DNA of 64,000 bases from Deltaproteobacteria bacterium YD0425bin51 (lineage in GTDB: Bacteria; Desulfobacterota; Desulfobacteria; Desulfobacterales; YD0425bin51), in the NCBI GenBank assembly GCA_002753225.1, contig PDZS01000009.1:62001-126000 (forward strand). The letters run 5' to 3'. Under the pieces are notes generated by a model. The model was not told the DNA's origin. It saw only the letters and a list, made by a program, of their open reading frames with translations, and ran no database searches. The stretch's first letter is position 1; every line of letters begins with the position of its first letter. This document shows, piece after piece, positions 27,801 to 33,736 of the stretch. Made by a program: the position numbers and the translations under genes.

Positions 27801-29944
27801 GGAAAACCATAGAAGATGCTGGATATAAAGCAAGCGATTTATCTGGGAAACAGATTGGAGTATTTGTGGGAGTCCAGTTTAATGACTATCAGCATATTTT
27901 AATGCAGTCAGGGGATCAAAACGTTCATGCAGGAACTGGAACAGCAAATGCAATGCTTGCTAATAGAATTTCTTATTTGATGAACTGGCATGGTCCTAGT
28001 GAAACAATAGATACAGCTTGTTCCAGCAGTCTTATTGCTGTTCACAGAGGAGTACGGGCAATTAGAAGCTATGAATGTGAAATGGCTATCTGTGGCGGCG
28101 TAAGCCTTCTTTTATCTCCTGGGACAATTATTTATGCTGATAAATTAGGTGTTATTTCAAAAGAAGGAAAATGTAAGACCTTTGATAAAAATGCAGATGG
28201 ATATGTTAAGGGTGAAGGAGTTGGAGCCATTCTTCTTAAACCATTAAGCAGAGCAATAGCTGATAACGACAACATTCATGCTGTTATAAAAGGGTCAGCA
28301 GTAAATCATGGAGGAAAAGCTAATTCTTTGACAGCTCCTAATTCTAAAGCTCAAACATTACTTCTCCTTTCAGCATACAAAGACGCAAATATTTCTCCTG
28401 AAACAATATCTTATATTGAAGTTCATGGAACAGGAACAGAACTAGGTGATCCTGTAGAAATTGAAGGGATAAAAAAAGCTTTTGAAATATGTAAAGGGAA
28501 AACTTTTTGCGGAATAGGTTCTGTTAAAACAAATATAGGGCATTTAGAACCTGCAGCAGGAATTGCTGGAATAATAAAAGTGATTTTGTCCATGAAAAAC
28601 AAAAAAATTCCAGCAAGCATAAATTTTTCCGAAATAAATCCATATATAAAAATAAAAGATACACCATTTTATATAGTAGAAAAAACTAAAAACTGGGATA
28701 CAAAATCAGTTCCAAGAAGAGCAGGTATAAGTTCATTTGGTTTTGGAGGAGCAAACGCTCATGTTCTATTGGAAGAATATGAGAAAAAAAAGAACAGCGA
28801 GGAATCTAAGTCAAATACAATTGTTTTATCTGCAAAAAATGAGGAAAGACTTAGAGATTATATAAAAGATTTTTTGACATTTTTAGAACGAGAAGAAGAT
28901 TGTAATATTGATGATATTGCATACACCTTGCAAATAGGTCGTGAACCTATGGAAAAAAAGTTTGCAGTAGTTGTATCAAATGTTTTTGAGCTTAAAGAAA
29001 AAATCAAAAACTATTTAAAAGGAGAATCTGAAACAGAAGAAATTCCAAAAGAATTTTATATAAATAAAAAACTAAACCGAATATCTCTTCCTACTTATCC
29101 ATTTGCAAAAGAAAGATACTGGGTAAAAAATAAAAAACTAAATAATGAAACTAAGCTTCATCCTTTGATTGATAAAAACGTATCAACTCTTAAAGAGCAA
29201 AAATTTACAACAATAATTTCTAACAATGAATTTTATTCAAATGACTATATAGTATCAAATCAAAAAACCTTTCCATCAACTCTTTACATTGAAATGGCAA
29301 GGGCATCAGCAGCTATTGCATGCGAGCAGGAGATCAAAAAAATTTATGATATTGCATTGGGAAGACCACTTACTCTTTTAAATAAAAATGAAGAACTTTA
29401 TACAAAATTATTTACACAAAACAGACATGTCGAATTTGAGATAAGAACAAATAAAAAGCCTTACGTGCAAGGCAAAATAAGCTATGACAACAAATTAAAA
29501 GAAAACAATAAAAAATTAAACATTGAAAATATAAAAAAAGAACTTTCAAATGTATTAGAAAAAAAGGATTTGTATAGTTTATTCAAAACCATAGGGATTT
29601 CTTACGGAGATACCTTTAAATCTGTTCAAAATATATATTATACTAAAAATGAAGCATTATCTTATATTTTTCTTACGAATAAAGAAAATTTTATAATCCA
29701 TCCATCTCTTATGGAAAGCATCTTTCAAACAACACTTTGCCTAACAGGTTTCAAATCTCTTTATTTACCTTTTAAAATTGGAGAAATTATAATTTTTGAA
29801 CCCTTAAATAAATCATGTTATAGTCATATAAAATCTATAGATTTTAACACATTTGATGTTGACATCATAAGTCCTGAAGGTGATATATTAGGGATAATTA
29901 AAAATTTTTCAATTAAAAATATCTCTAATATGTTGTACAAATAA
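15881..29944 (+). CDS. Multimodular trans-AT type I polyketide synthase, incomplete last module
   Basis: This is a 4687-residue protein. Approximate domain order: ACP1 (4-87, GFDSI); KS1 (113-522, DTACSSS, EAHGTGT, NIGHLESAAG); KR1 (803-1010, YAVAN); ACP2 (1031-1104); KS2 (1135-1545, DTACSGS); DH1 (1722-1990, SDHKV and FHPTITDSALQ); KR2 (2170-2403, NYASACTF); C-methyltransferase (2480-2730, IEIGAGTGG); ACP3 (2746-2820); KS3 (2836-3255, NTACSSS); KR3 (3560-3768); ACP4 (3796-3868); KS4 (3885-4301, DTACSSS); DH2 (4425-4687). There is no acyltransferase, so malonyl loading must occur in trans. DH2 has lost both catalytic residues, and the protein ends without ACP or thioesterase. The only start candidates after the upstream stop are TTG codons (15881 or 15899), with AGGGAT upstream. 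No AT or partner PKS is in the window. Confidence 0.95.
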   Translation: MVFKLNLENLENYLKQIFAELLKVPVEKIEPDLSFEEFGFDSILINKFNIKMEAVCEDLPKTLLFECQNINELAEYLTKNHTLKPLTSDWEELKPLNHKKIAKSIKKINKEPTKKIAIIGLSGTYPSSNNLDEFWSNLEKGKDLITEIPSSRWDIKDPRIYCKWGSFLEDFDKFDPLFFNISPFEAELMDPQERLFLQTSWSTIEDAGYTRLKLSQYKVGVFVGVTTNTYLLWTKDSQYPTSLPWSIANRVSYFLNFSGPSIPIDTACSSSLTAIHFACESIKKGECDMALAGGVNLYLHPVKYIQLCQTKVLSYTGRCRSFADNADGFVPGEGVGAVLLKSLDKAIADNDRIYAVISGSSINHGGKTTGYTVPNPNAQAKLISDAILFSKINPESISYVEAHGTGTILGDPVEIRGLSLAYKNYTEKKQYCAIGSLKSNIGHLESAAGIAGLTKILLQMKYKKIVPSIHCETLNPNINFDDSPFYVQKSLTEWNKTPRIAAISSFGAGGSNAHIILEEYEDTKNICHKELNTIVLSAKTEERLSAYIKELLIFIEKHNPSISDISYTLQFGRERMGYVFEIKASDINELKEKLRTAKSFHKVESQVPLQDIKLKCISLPTYPFAKERYFITKHEAKTNITYLKNSWEKSYFDKQLTISSDKSVLIFDENDNLENVNPSKAVIHTIVYVAYDINKSIYDIFNIIKAVIKGDYPDLARILFMFDSSNPFMEAVYGYGKSLSFILPKISFSAIGLSYPINRDFLIHELNIENKNLEVRYRGEDRYIRKLKKINLEENNSISLKEGGVYLITGGAGGLGLIFAKYLTEKYNANIILTGRSSKNIQKYLYLQADVTNLDEMKVVIDKVKDKYGHINGIIHAAGIGLKNSIKDKTFEEFEQTLKPKIEGTKILDELTKDLHLDLFILFSSTSSVFGDFGQCDYAVANRFLDSFAIYRESLRESGLRQGRTIAINWHLWREGGMHNKQAEELFLKTSKMKYLETEDGLYAFEMILKNNYSQVVVVTEDIVKDDQNSSLLETDIQKIAASILKLKPERLDINENLGNFGFDSISLKTLSEKLSQAYNIEITPAVFFAHSNIKSLSLYLNNNMNVDSSFSGNDVIPANQGTHSVIPAKAGIHKEDIAVIGMSGRFPGSRNLSELWNHLELEHDLITEVPIDRFNFDAFGGFIPDVDKFDPLFFKISPREAETMDPQQRLFIETVWKTVEDAGLNANDLVKKSIGVFVGVQFNDYQELMLGQTESLAQSATGTAHSMIANRVSFLMDWHGTSETIDTACSGSLIAVHRAVKSIQYGESEMAIAGGVSLILTPSSIIAAREMGVLSPDGKCKTFDKSANGYVKGEGVGAILLKPLSKAIKDNDNIYAVIKGSAVNHGGLANSLTAPNSLAQAEVLTKAYDDAKIDINDITYIEVHGTGTELGDPVEIEGLKKAFGNSQKKNFCGLSSVKTNIGHLEPAAGIAGIIKVILSMKNKKIPASLHLKNLNPYIKIEDSPFYIVKKTIDWDSAKPRRAGVSSFGFGGANCHVVLEEYENKKNEYEGNNSLFILSAKNEDRLKSYAKEIIDYLEPTISIEDLCYTFQVGRKPMEYRLAAVTDSIIDLKDKLTKFLNGESEAESKIDKFYSGNLKGDKARTEILLEGEEGKEFISSIIKRKKLEKLAKLWALGTDIEWELIYTDKKQHHKISAPTYPFLRKRYWINENLPTIFRQGTTLHPLIDSVDLSLSLDEGIVFKKLLKKNELVVSDHKVRHEPMMPGDGYVEMAFFGANFIKKNKKFSLSQMIWLKPLSVNDKKEIELVIKNQENHMYFNVQSNDALYAKGNIFEEEWSNFETVSIDEIKARSTHTIDKQTFYDRFKSMGVIYGDYFQGVQHVWGNKEEAISLIQIPKKYENELKCYTFHPTITDSALQTMSGVIAPTDLLNQPLKVHFSIGKVEVLNELKATMYSYVKNISENRFDIKILDEKGNVCLKFSDVGVAEIQDPLSDFFYNVTLSPRKIRNENFENRKILIVYSSENQSIIKTVREVYSKNDISEIKVEDISITNILGFDVIIFSGVHKNIDILDLNELDKSQDTGVLSFLRLIKFIINSKNNPQIIVITNSIESPFSGSLIGLTNSFAKEYPNMDIRNIDISNLDDIRNSVKYIQTLEPIRLPYTSESNFKKQGVYLIIGGAGGIGLAFSKYMAENYSAKLILTGRSILNEKQKKKIEEIKKSGGEVLYLQGDASNLEQMKEVIEKAKNHFGKINGVIHSAIVLEAKSLLDMDEETFRKAIYPKVWGSVILYKLLKDEPLDFMLFFSSIQSFFSNIGLSNYASACTFKDAFASYISHKSPFPVKIINWGFWGTVGIVATESHNKLMTGMGVKSIDVEEGMEAVKRILFHPFKQIAAFKTDASITAKILSYMGQIELPKNVDNYEFNKFCHNLLLNAFDKINKEKVIPAYNRLFYALNTILEEGKKIYQKYDNFEKKKEEFIKSNPEAINHIKLLCACVDNYHDILHGEIKATDVMFPDSSTELVENIYKDTYFNDLVAEVILAYIKIKREKINIIEIGAGTGGTTSFVIPKIDSYKDQIKYVYTDISNSFILHGKKEFGNYPFIDFKILNIENNVKEQGFNNFFDIVIASNVLHATKNIRNTIQNTKSLLKANGILILNEGVAKINFNTMTFGLLNGWWLFEDEEERIPQSPLLSSSMWESLLKKEGFKSAVSLSKSHGITNTLQDILIAENNFEIKKRIKKETTQIKPIENKIIEIISTSLQINRIDLDKDTPYTDFGVDSILAVEIINKINKSLDVNLRTTDLFNYSTIKKLSDHITSKFKNVTTYSYEPQENTQKTTGIAIIGISGRFPDAYNVYEFWENLSQGKNSVSEIPKERWNCDDEKYKYGAFMSDIDKFDPSFFNISQREAEIIDPQQRLFLQEAWRALEDSGYSPKSLDGKKCGVFVGYNFVDYINTMIQSNIDSEAFSFTGNAEAILPARISYYLNLKGPAISINTACSSSLVAVHLACESIYSGTSDLAIAGGVQVLTTNQFHKLSGKIGILSKDGKCKTFDESADGIAPGEGIGVLVLKPLDKAIYDKDHIYGVIKGSGINQDGKTNGITAPSAASQTELECEVYNKYNINPENITYIEAHGTGTELGDPIEVHALTDAFVKYTDKKQFCAIGSVKTNIGHTLGAAGVSSVIKVLLCLQHKELVPSLNFKKENKHIDFKNSPFFVNTERLQWKTYNGLKRMAAISSFAISGTNAHVVIEEYEEHYEIQNVSNCLIVLSAKNKDRLLEYSKLFLNFIEKNEKKLAIQDISYTLQVGRDLMKEKIAFSASDIKELKETLAQYINGKEFPFNSGNKLMVNYRRIPLPTYPFAKERCWITELKDRLVYFKPEWEKRDIENIKEYKKTILLFDTIEDRYNEIKEKIKTDIILVKDLNEFKNHINLNLETVVFLWGIENQNSMDEELSSGIYSIYYLIKMIYESNFNYLRRILFVFNKQSPFMESISGYSKSLNFIFPKLYLSTIEVLDGNISDILAKELLNCDFEPEIRYEKNYRYLKALKYIEIQKNKTLLKENGVYLITGGLGGLGLIFAKYLSQKYLAKVILTGRSDLNKKLDEEFLYIKADVTNLDDMTKVVSEIKNLYGKIDGVIHIAGISGENIIIQKQKEEFERVLAPKVHGIIALDEATKNESLDFFVAFSSTSVFLGDFGRCDYAVANCFMDSFMEKRKNVRVGKSISINWPLWRSGGMHMKKEGEDLYLKSSKIDYLESHEGIEAFEKILSDEHHQVIVMSGDKERVEKIFNRTEITVETKIESDIKKIISNILKASPDNLDINESLGNFGFDSISLKILSEKISEYYKIELTPAIFFAHNTIKLLTEFLIKTFNKEIEKKEIEKKETPHEDIAIIGMDGIFPGSKNLQEFWNNLESEKNLITEIPKDRWIWEDYHENLCRWGGFISDVDKFDPLFFKISPSEAQMMDPQHRLFTQVAWKTIEDAGYKASDLSGKQIGVFVGVQFNDYQHILMQSGDQNVHAGTGTANAMLANRISYLMNWHGPSETIDTACSSSLIAVHRGVRAIRSYECEMAICGGVSLLLSPGTIIYADKLGVISKEGKCKTFDKNADGYVKGEGVGAILLKPLSRAIADNDNIHAVIKGSAVNHGGKANSLTAPNSKAQTLLLLSAYKDANISPETISYIEVHGTGTELGDPVEIEGIKKAFEICKGKTFCGIGSVKTNIGHLEPAAGIAGIIKVILSMKNKKIPASINFSEINPYIKIKDTPFYIVEKTKNWDTKSVPRRAGISSFGFGGANAHVLLEEYEKKKNSEESKSNTIVLSAKNEERLRDYIKDFLTFLEREEDCNIDDIAYTLQIGREPMEKKFAVVVSNVFELKEKIKNYLKGESETEEIPKEFYINKKLNRISLPTYPFAKERYWVKNKKLNNETKLHPLIDKNVSTLKEQKFTTIISNNEFYSNDYIVSNQKTFPSTLYIEMARASAAIACEQEIKKIYDIALGRPLTLLNKNEELYTKLFTQNRHVEFEIRTNKKPYVQGKISYDNKLKENNKKLNIENIKKELSNVLEKKDLYSLFKTIGISYGDTFKSVQNIYYTKNEALSYIFLTNKENFIIHPSLMESIFQTTLCLTGFKSLYLPFKIGEIIIFEPLNKSCYSHIKSIDFNTFDVDIISPEGDILGIIKNFSIKNISNMLYK
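17905..17932 (+). repeat. Decayed copy of the ATTCCC...GGGAAT palindromic repeat inside the PKS
   Basis: The 28-bp stretch containing CAATCCCTCGAAAGCGGTAA closely matches the intact repeat at 19256-19281 (CATTCCCGCGAAAGCGGGAA), in the same orientation. It is translated as NPSKAVIHT within the linker before KR1. Mismatches have broken the palindrome, as expected for an old insertion. Confidence 0.45.
19209..19284 (+). repeat. Composite palindromic mobile repeat absorbed in frame into the PKS
   Basis: A GC-richer block in the linker between ACP2 and KS2 contains a perfect 22-bp palindrome (19215-19236, GCGGGAATGAC joined to its reverse complement) and a dRS3-like hairpin ATTCCCGCGAAAGCGGGAAT at 19259-19278. 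It reads as NDVIPANQGTHSVIPAKAGI in the PKS frame. VIPAKAGI is the well-known translation of this dispersed proteobacterial repeat; on the other strand it reads WIPAFAGMT. Confidence 0.85.
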
Positions 29945-31508
29945 AAATAACCACAACACTTACATTAGTCTCTTTGTTAAACCATTCTTTCTCAAATTTA
30001 TCTCTAATGTTATCATCTATAAAATCAACAAAAAATATCAAATATATTTCTTTAAGTCTGAGTTGGCTTCCATATTTGGCTGCTTGAAGAATCGAATCTT
30101 TGTAACCCAATTCATCTGAAAAGCTTTTCAATTCTAATCCATAAAGCTTATTTTTATAATTGATTAAAATATCTATTTTACCATTTCCTGTAGGAAATTC
30201 TGGATTAATTGTTCCTCTTTTTTGTAAGAATTTTGAGAGATACATAAACAGATTAAAATGATAAATTGCCTCAAAAAGTCTTAAATCTTTTCTTCTTGGA
30301 GCGTCTTTGAAAAGCCAATTTGAATTTTTGATAAGATATTTTTGATAAAGCTTCATTAAATTTGGTACATTTAAAACTTCCTCAGATATAACATTGTTAA
30401 GTGGTTCAAATGGAGGCATAAGAGGTCCTGTATAGGAAAATATGCTCGAAGCAAAGTAGTCAAAAAGAGTTTTTTGTACAAAAGGACAAGAGAATTTTGC
30501 ATATGTTTTTTGTTTCTCTAATTCAAAATCAATTATTCCGTTCATATATAGATAGTTTATATTTGGATCATGAAATTTAAACTCTATTTCCCCTACGCAT
30601 TGAAAAAGCTCTAATACCATTTCCTTGTAAGGTTCTTGCTTTGCTTTAGAAATAAGATTTAATATTGTGTTATTAGGCAATACATTAGAAGCGTATAAAT
30701 AAACATGCTCCCATTCTTTTAAAGTGATTGTTTCATCTTTTTTCTCATTATATGTTTCAGTCAAAAGCTCACCAAACCAAGAAACAAGTCCGGGCTGTCC
30801 TTTAGTTTCCTTATAAATTGTATCTATTACTTCTTGTTCAATTTTTTGTCCTGAATCTTTCTGATACCACTTAAACATTTCATTTGTTTCTGAATATGTT
30901 AAATTAGGAATATGAATACTTCTTTGAACATTAAATGGAGAACCTTTTACATTTTCTATGCCAAGTACGCTTCTTATTCCTATTAAAGCCAAACCGTGAA
31001 GCATATAGGTCTTTTCAAATCTGTTTTTTGATAACTCCTTTTTTCTTTCATTATGAATATTTCTGAATACTGAAACTATGTTATTGATAGTTTCCTCATC
31101 TAATGAATCAAATTCGTCAATAATTAATATCAATGGCTTATCAATAAATTCTCTTTTAAAAACATTTTGAAAATTATCTATATTATTTATTTCAGGTATT
31201 TTTTTCCCAATAGTTTCATTTAACTGATAAATTATATGATTTGCTGCTTTCAACATTTTTATATCAGGTATCTGCATGCCAAAGGCTACTGTATAAAAAT
31301 TGTCATTTTTTAAAAGATTGAATAAAGTATGATTCATAACCCAGCTTTTGCCACTCTGCCTTGGCGCCCATACTGTAAAGTAGTGTCCGCCTCTTTCAAT
31401 ATCATCTCCAATTAATTGATTATAAGCTCGATTTATCAGTTCAGTTCTTGGCACATAATAATTTTGTTCTGTATCAACAGGTCCATAAGACGAAAAAGTT
31501 CGTTTCAT
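29925..31508 (-). CDS. AAA-type ATPase with C-terminal PD-(D/E)XK nuclease-like domain
   Basis: This is about 527 residues from the ATG at 31508, chosen because the family usually starts near MKRTFSSYGPVD and a GGAG lies ten bases before it; an ATG at 31526 is also possible. The N-terminal half is a P-loop ATPase with Walker A (WAPRQSGKSW, about residue 46) and Walker B (LILIIDEFDSLD). The C-terminus has a PD-(D/E)XK-like core (GNGKIDILINYKNKLYGLEL then K). This resembles the AAA-like/PDDEXK proteins common as multi-copy genes in anaerobes; no function is established. Its end overlaps the PKS end tail to tail by 20 bp. Confidence 0.8.
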   Translation of the reverse strand: MKRTFSSYGPVDTEQNYYVPRTELINRAYNQLIGDDIERGGHYFTVWAPRQSGKSWVMNHTLFNLLKNDNFYTVAFGMQIPDIKMLKAANHIIYQLNETIGKKIPEINNIDNFQNVFKREFIDKPLILIIDEFDSLDEETINNIVSVFRNIHNERKKELSKNRFEKTYMLHGLALIGIRSVLGIENVKGSPFNVQRSIHIPNLTYSETNEMFKWYQKDSGQKIEQEVIDTIYKETKGQPGLVSWFGELLTETYNEKKDETITLKEWEHVYLYASNVLPNNTILNLISKAKQEPYKEMVLELFQCVGEIEFKFHDPNINYLYMNGIIDFELEKQKTYAKFSCPFVQKTLFDYFASSIFSYTGPLMPPFEPLNNVISEEVLNVPNLMKLYQKYLIKNSNWLFKDAPRRKDLRLFEAIYHFNLFMYLSKFLQKRGTINPEFPTGNGKIDILINYKNKLYGLELKSFSDELGYKDSILQAAKYGSQLRLKEIYLIFFVDFIDDNIRDKFEKEWFNKETNVSVVVIFICTTY

Positions 31509-31525
31509 GATTTTTTTTCTCCACA

Positions 31526-31660
31526 TTAATATTCTTTTAATAAAGGATTTATCATTTCATTGCTCATAGTTTCAATAGATTTTTCGGTATAATCATCGAA
31601 AAAAGTTTTTAAAAATGGAAGAAACAAGAGAAAAATTTGGTTGCTAAAAATTTAGAACTT
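31526..31660 (-). other. Short open fragment upstream of the ATPase gene
   Basis: The 31509-31710 gap contains a minus-strand stretch without start codon that encodes FLLFLPFLKTFFDDYTEKSI and then ETMSNEMINPLLKEY before a TAA at 31528-31526. That stop overlaps the upstream alternative ATG of the ATPase (TAATG). The sequence looks protein-like and could be a leftover tail of a nuclease-type multicopy gene, but I do not recognise it. Otherwise the gap shows only the ribosome site of the next gene. Confidence 0.3.
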
Positions 31661-31710
31661 GCTATTAAAATAGGGGATTGTAAACTATATCAGAAAAAAG
31701 GATTAAAAAG

Positions 31711-32961
31711 ATGAGCCAAGACATAAAAAAAATATATCGCACAATAATGGATGATCACTTTCCCCCTAATATGGAAATAACCTTTATTGATAAAGACAAG
31801 AGACAGACTCTTTTTTATGAAAAGGTTGTATGGGTTATTGATGATATAAAAAAAGGTTTAAGATATGGAGAAAACCCAGGTCAAGAAGCAGCTATGTATA
31901 AACTCATAAACGGTAATTTAATATTAGGAGAAATAAAGACAATACAGCCTGGTAAATATTTGGTTTCAGATATTGAACTTTTACAATCAGGGAAACACCC
32001 AGGTAAAACCAATTTAACAGATGCTGATAATGCATTAAATATTCTAAGATATTTTAATGACAAACCTTCTGTAGTAATTGTAAAACATAATAATCCATGT
32101 GGAGTTGCCGTTTCCAGCAGCCTTTATGAATCTTACCGCAAAGCATACATGGCTGATAGAGTCGCTGCTTTTGGAGGATGTATTGCTGTAAATAGATCCA
32201 TAGATAAAACTACTGGGGAAGCAATAGCAGAGCAGTATGCAGAAGTGGTTGTTGCGCCTGACTTTGAAGAAGGCGTTATGGCAATACTTGCAAAGAGGAA
32301 AAATTTACGGGTTATCAAAATTGGAAACATTGAAAAACTGAGTTCGTTTATAGGTGAGCAGTTTGTTGATTTTAAAAGCATTATAGACGGCGGAATTATA
32401 GTTCAGAGTTCTTTTGTACCTGTTTCCCGTAAAAAAGAGGATTTAACAATTGCTTCTTGCGAATATAAAGGTAAAAAATATCGTGTAACAAGAGAGCCAA
32501 GTGAAAAAGAATATGAAGATATGATTTTTGGGTGGCTTGTAGAATCAGGTATTACATCAAATTCTGTGATCTATGTGAAAGATTTGGTAACTGTAGGTAT
32601 TGGAACAGGAGAGCAGGATAGAGTAGGGGTTGCAGAAATCGCAAAGGATAAGGCATATAGAAAGCTTGCTGACAGGTATTGTTTTGAGTCTTATGGAATA
32701 TCATATAATGACTTTAAAGATAATGACAAGAAAGCTGAAATAGATAAGAGAGTAGCTTTAGAAAAGGGTGGGCTTATTGGAGCTGCAATGGTCAGTGATG
32801 CTTTTTTCCCATTTAGGGATGGAATAGATGTTGGAATAAAGGAAGGAGTTACCTCTGTTATTCACCCCGGAGGTTCTGAAAATGACTATCAATCCATAGA
32901 AGCATGCAATGAAGCCAATGTTACAATGGTATATACAGGGCAGAGAAGTTTTAAACATTAA
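31711..32961 (+). CDS. AICAR transformylase, stand-alone (PurH C-terminal domain)
   Basis: This 416-residue protein is the formyltransferase half of PurH, which converts AICAR with 10-formyl-THF to FAICAR in purine synthesis. It shows LRYGENPGQEAA, the catalytic K125-H126 pair in VIVKHNNPCGVAV, DRVAAFGGCIAVN, SDAFFPFRDGID and the terminal TGQRSFKH. The IMP cyclohydrolase domain that normally forms residues 1-200 is absent and nothing in this window supplies it, so a separate cyclohydrolase must exist. The gene is followed after 19 bp by a CooC-like gene and the helicase, suggesting one operon. Confidence 0.9.
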   Translation: MSQDIKKIYRTIMDDHFPPNMEITFIDKDKRQTLFYEKVVWVIDDIKKGLRYGENPGQEAAMYKLINGNLILGEIKTIQPGKYLVSDIELLQSGKHPGKTNLTDADNALNILRYFNDKPSVVIVKHNNPCGVAVSSSLYESYRKAYMADRVAAFGGCIAVNRSIDKTTGEAIAEQYAEVVVAPDFEEGVMAILAKRKNLRVIKIGNIEKLSSFIGEQFVDFKSIIDGGIIVQSSFVPVSRKKEDLTIASCEYKGKKYRVTREPSEKEYEDMIFGWLVESGITSNSVIYVKDLVTVGIGTGEQDRVGVAEIAKDKAYRKLADRYCFESYGISYNDFKDNDKKAEIDKRVALEKGGLIGAAMVSDAFFPFRDGIDVGIKEGVTSVIHPGGSENDYQSIEACNEANVTMVYTGQRSFKH

Positions 32962-32980
32962 AATTGAGGAGTAAATTCTT

Positions 32981-33736
32981 ATGAAAATAGCAGTCAGCGG
33001 TAAAGGAGGAGTGGGGAAAACAACATTTTCAGCTTTGCTTTCCCGCACTTTAAGCGATCAAGGCAAACATATACTGGCAATTGATGCTGATCCAGATGCT
33101 AATTTCGCAAAAGCACTGGGAATTTCCAATGCTCACAAGATTGTCCCGATTTCTGAAATGAAAGATTTAATATATGAGCGTACAGAAGCAAAACCAGGTA
33201 CAATAGGAGGGTTTTTTAAATTAAACCCAAAAGTTGATGATCTTCCTGACTCCCTTTCAATTAAACTTGGAAATATAAAATTTATGCGGCTTGGTGGAGT
33301 AAAAAAAGGGGGTTCTGGCTGTATTTGCCCTGAAAGTACTTTGCTTAAGATGTTGGTTACTCATATAGTCTTATCCAGAGATGAAGTAGTTGTAATGGAT
33401 ATGGAAGCAGGAATCGAGCATTTGGGACGGGCTACTGCAAAATCTGTAGATAAGCTTATTGTGGTTGTAGAACCTGGGAGACGCAGTATTGATACAGCTA
33501 ACCACATAAAAAAACTTAGTTCAGAAATAGGGTTAAATAATATTGCAATTGTTGGGAATAAAATTCGCGGCAAACAGGATGAAGATTTTATTAAAACAAA
33601 TATGTCAGGTTTTAAAATATTAGGGTTTATCCCTTATGATGAAGCCTTGATTGAGGCAGATTTAAAAGATGTTTCGCCTTATGACACAGATTCTCAGGCG
33701 AAAAAAAGTGTAAAGGAGATGGTTTTAAGATTATGA
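32981..33736 (+). CDS. CooC/MinD-type P-loop ATPase for metallocentre maturation
   Basis: This 251-residue protein has a deviant Walker A with two lysines (GKGGVGKTT, residues 7-15), AIDADPDANF as switch, and a CxC pair (C114, C116 in GSGCICPE), which in CooC-type proteins binds nickel or zinc at the dimer interface. It also shows VVMDMEAGIEHLGR. Family members insert nickel into carbon monoxide dehydrogenase. No CODH gene is in the window, so the client is unknown. The gene ends in an ATGA overlap with the helicase gene. Confidence 0.85.
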   Translation: MKIAVSGKGGVGKTTFSALLSRTLSDQGKHILAIDADPDANFAKALGISNAHKIVPISEMKDLIYERTEAKPGTIGGFFKLNPKVDDLPDSLSIKLGNIKFMRLGGVKKGGSGCICPESTLLKMLVTHIVLSRDEVVVMDMEAGIEHLGRATAKSVDKLIVVVEPGRRSIDTANHIKKLSSEIGLNNIAIVGNKIRGKQDEDFIKTNMSGFKILGFIPYDEALIEADLKDVSPYDTDSQAKKSVKEMVLRL

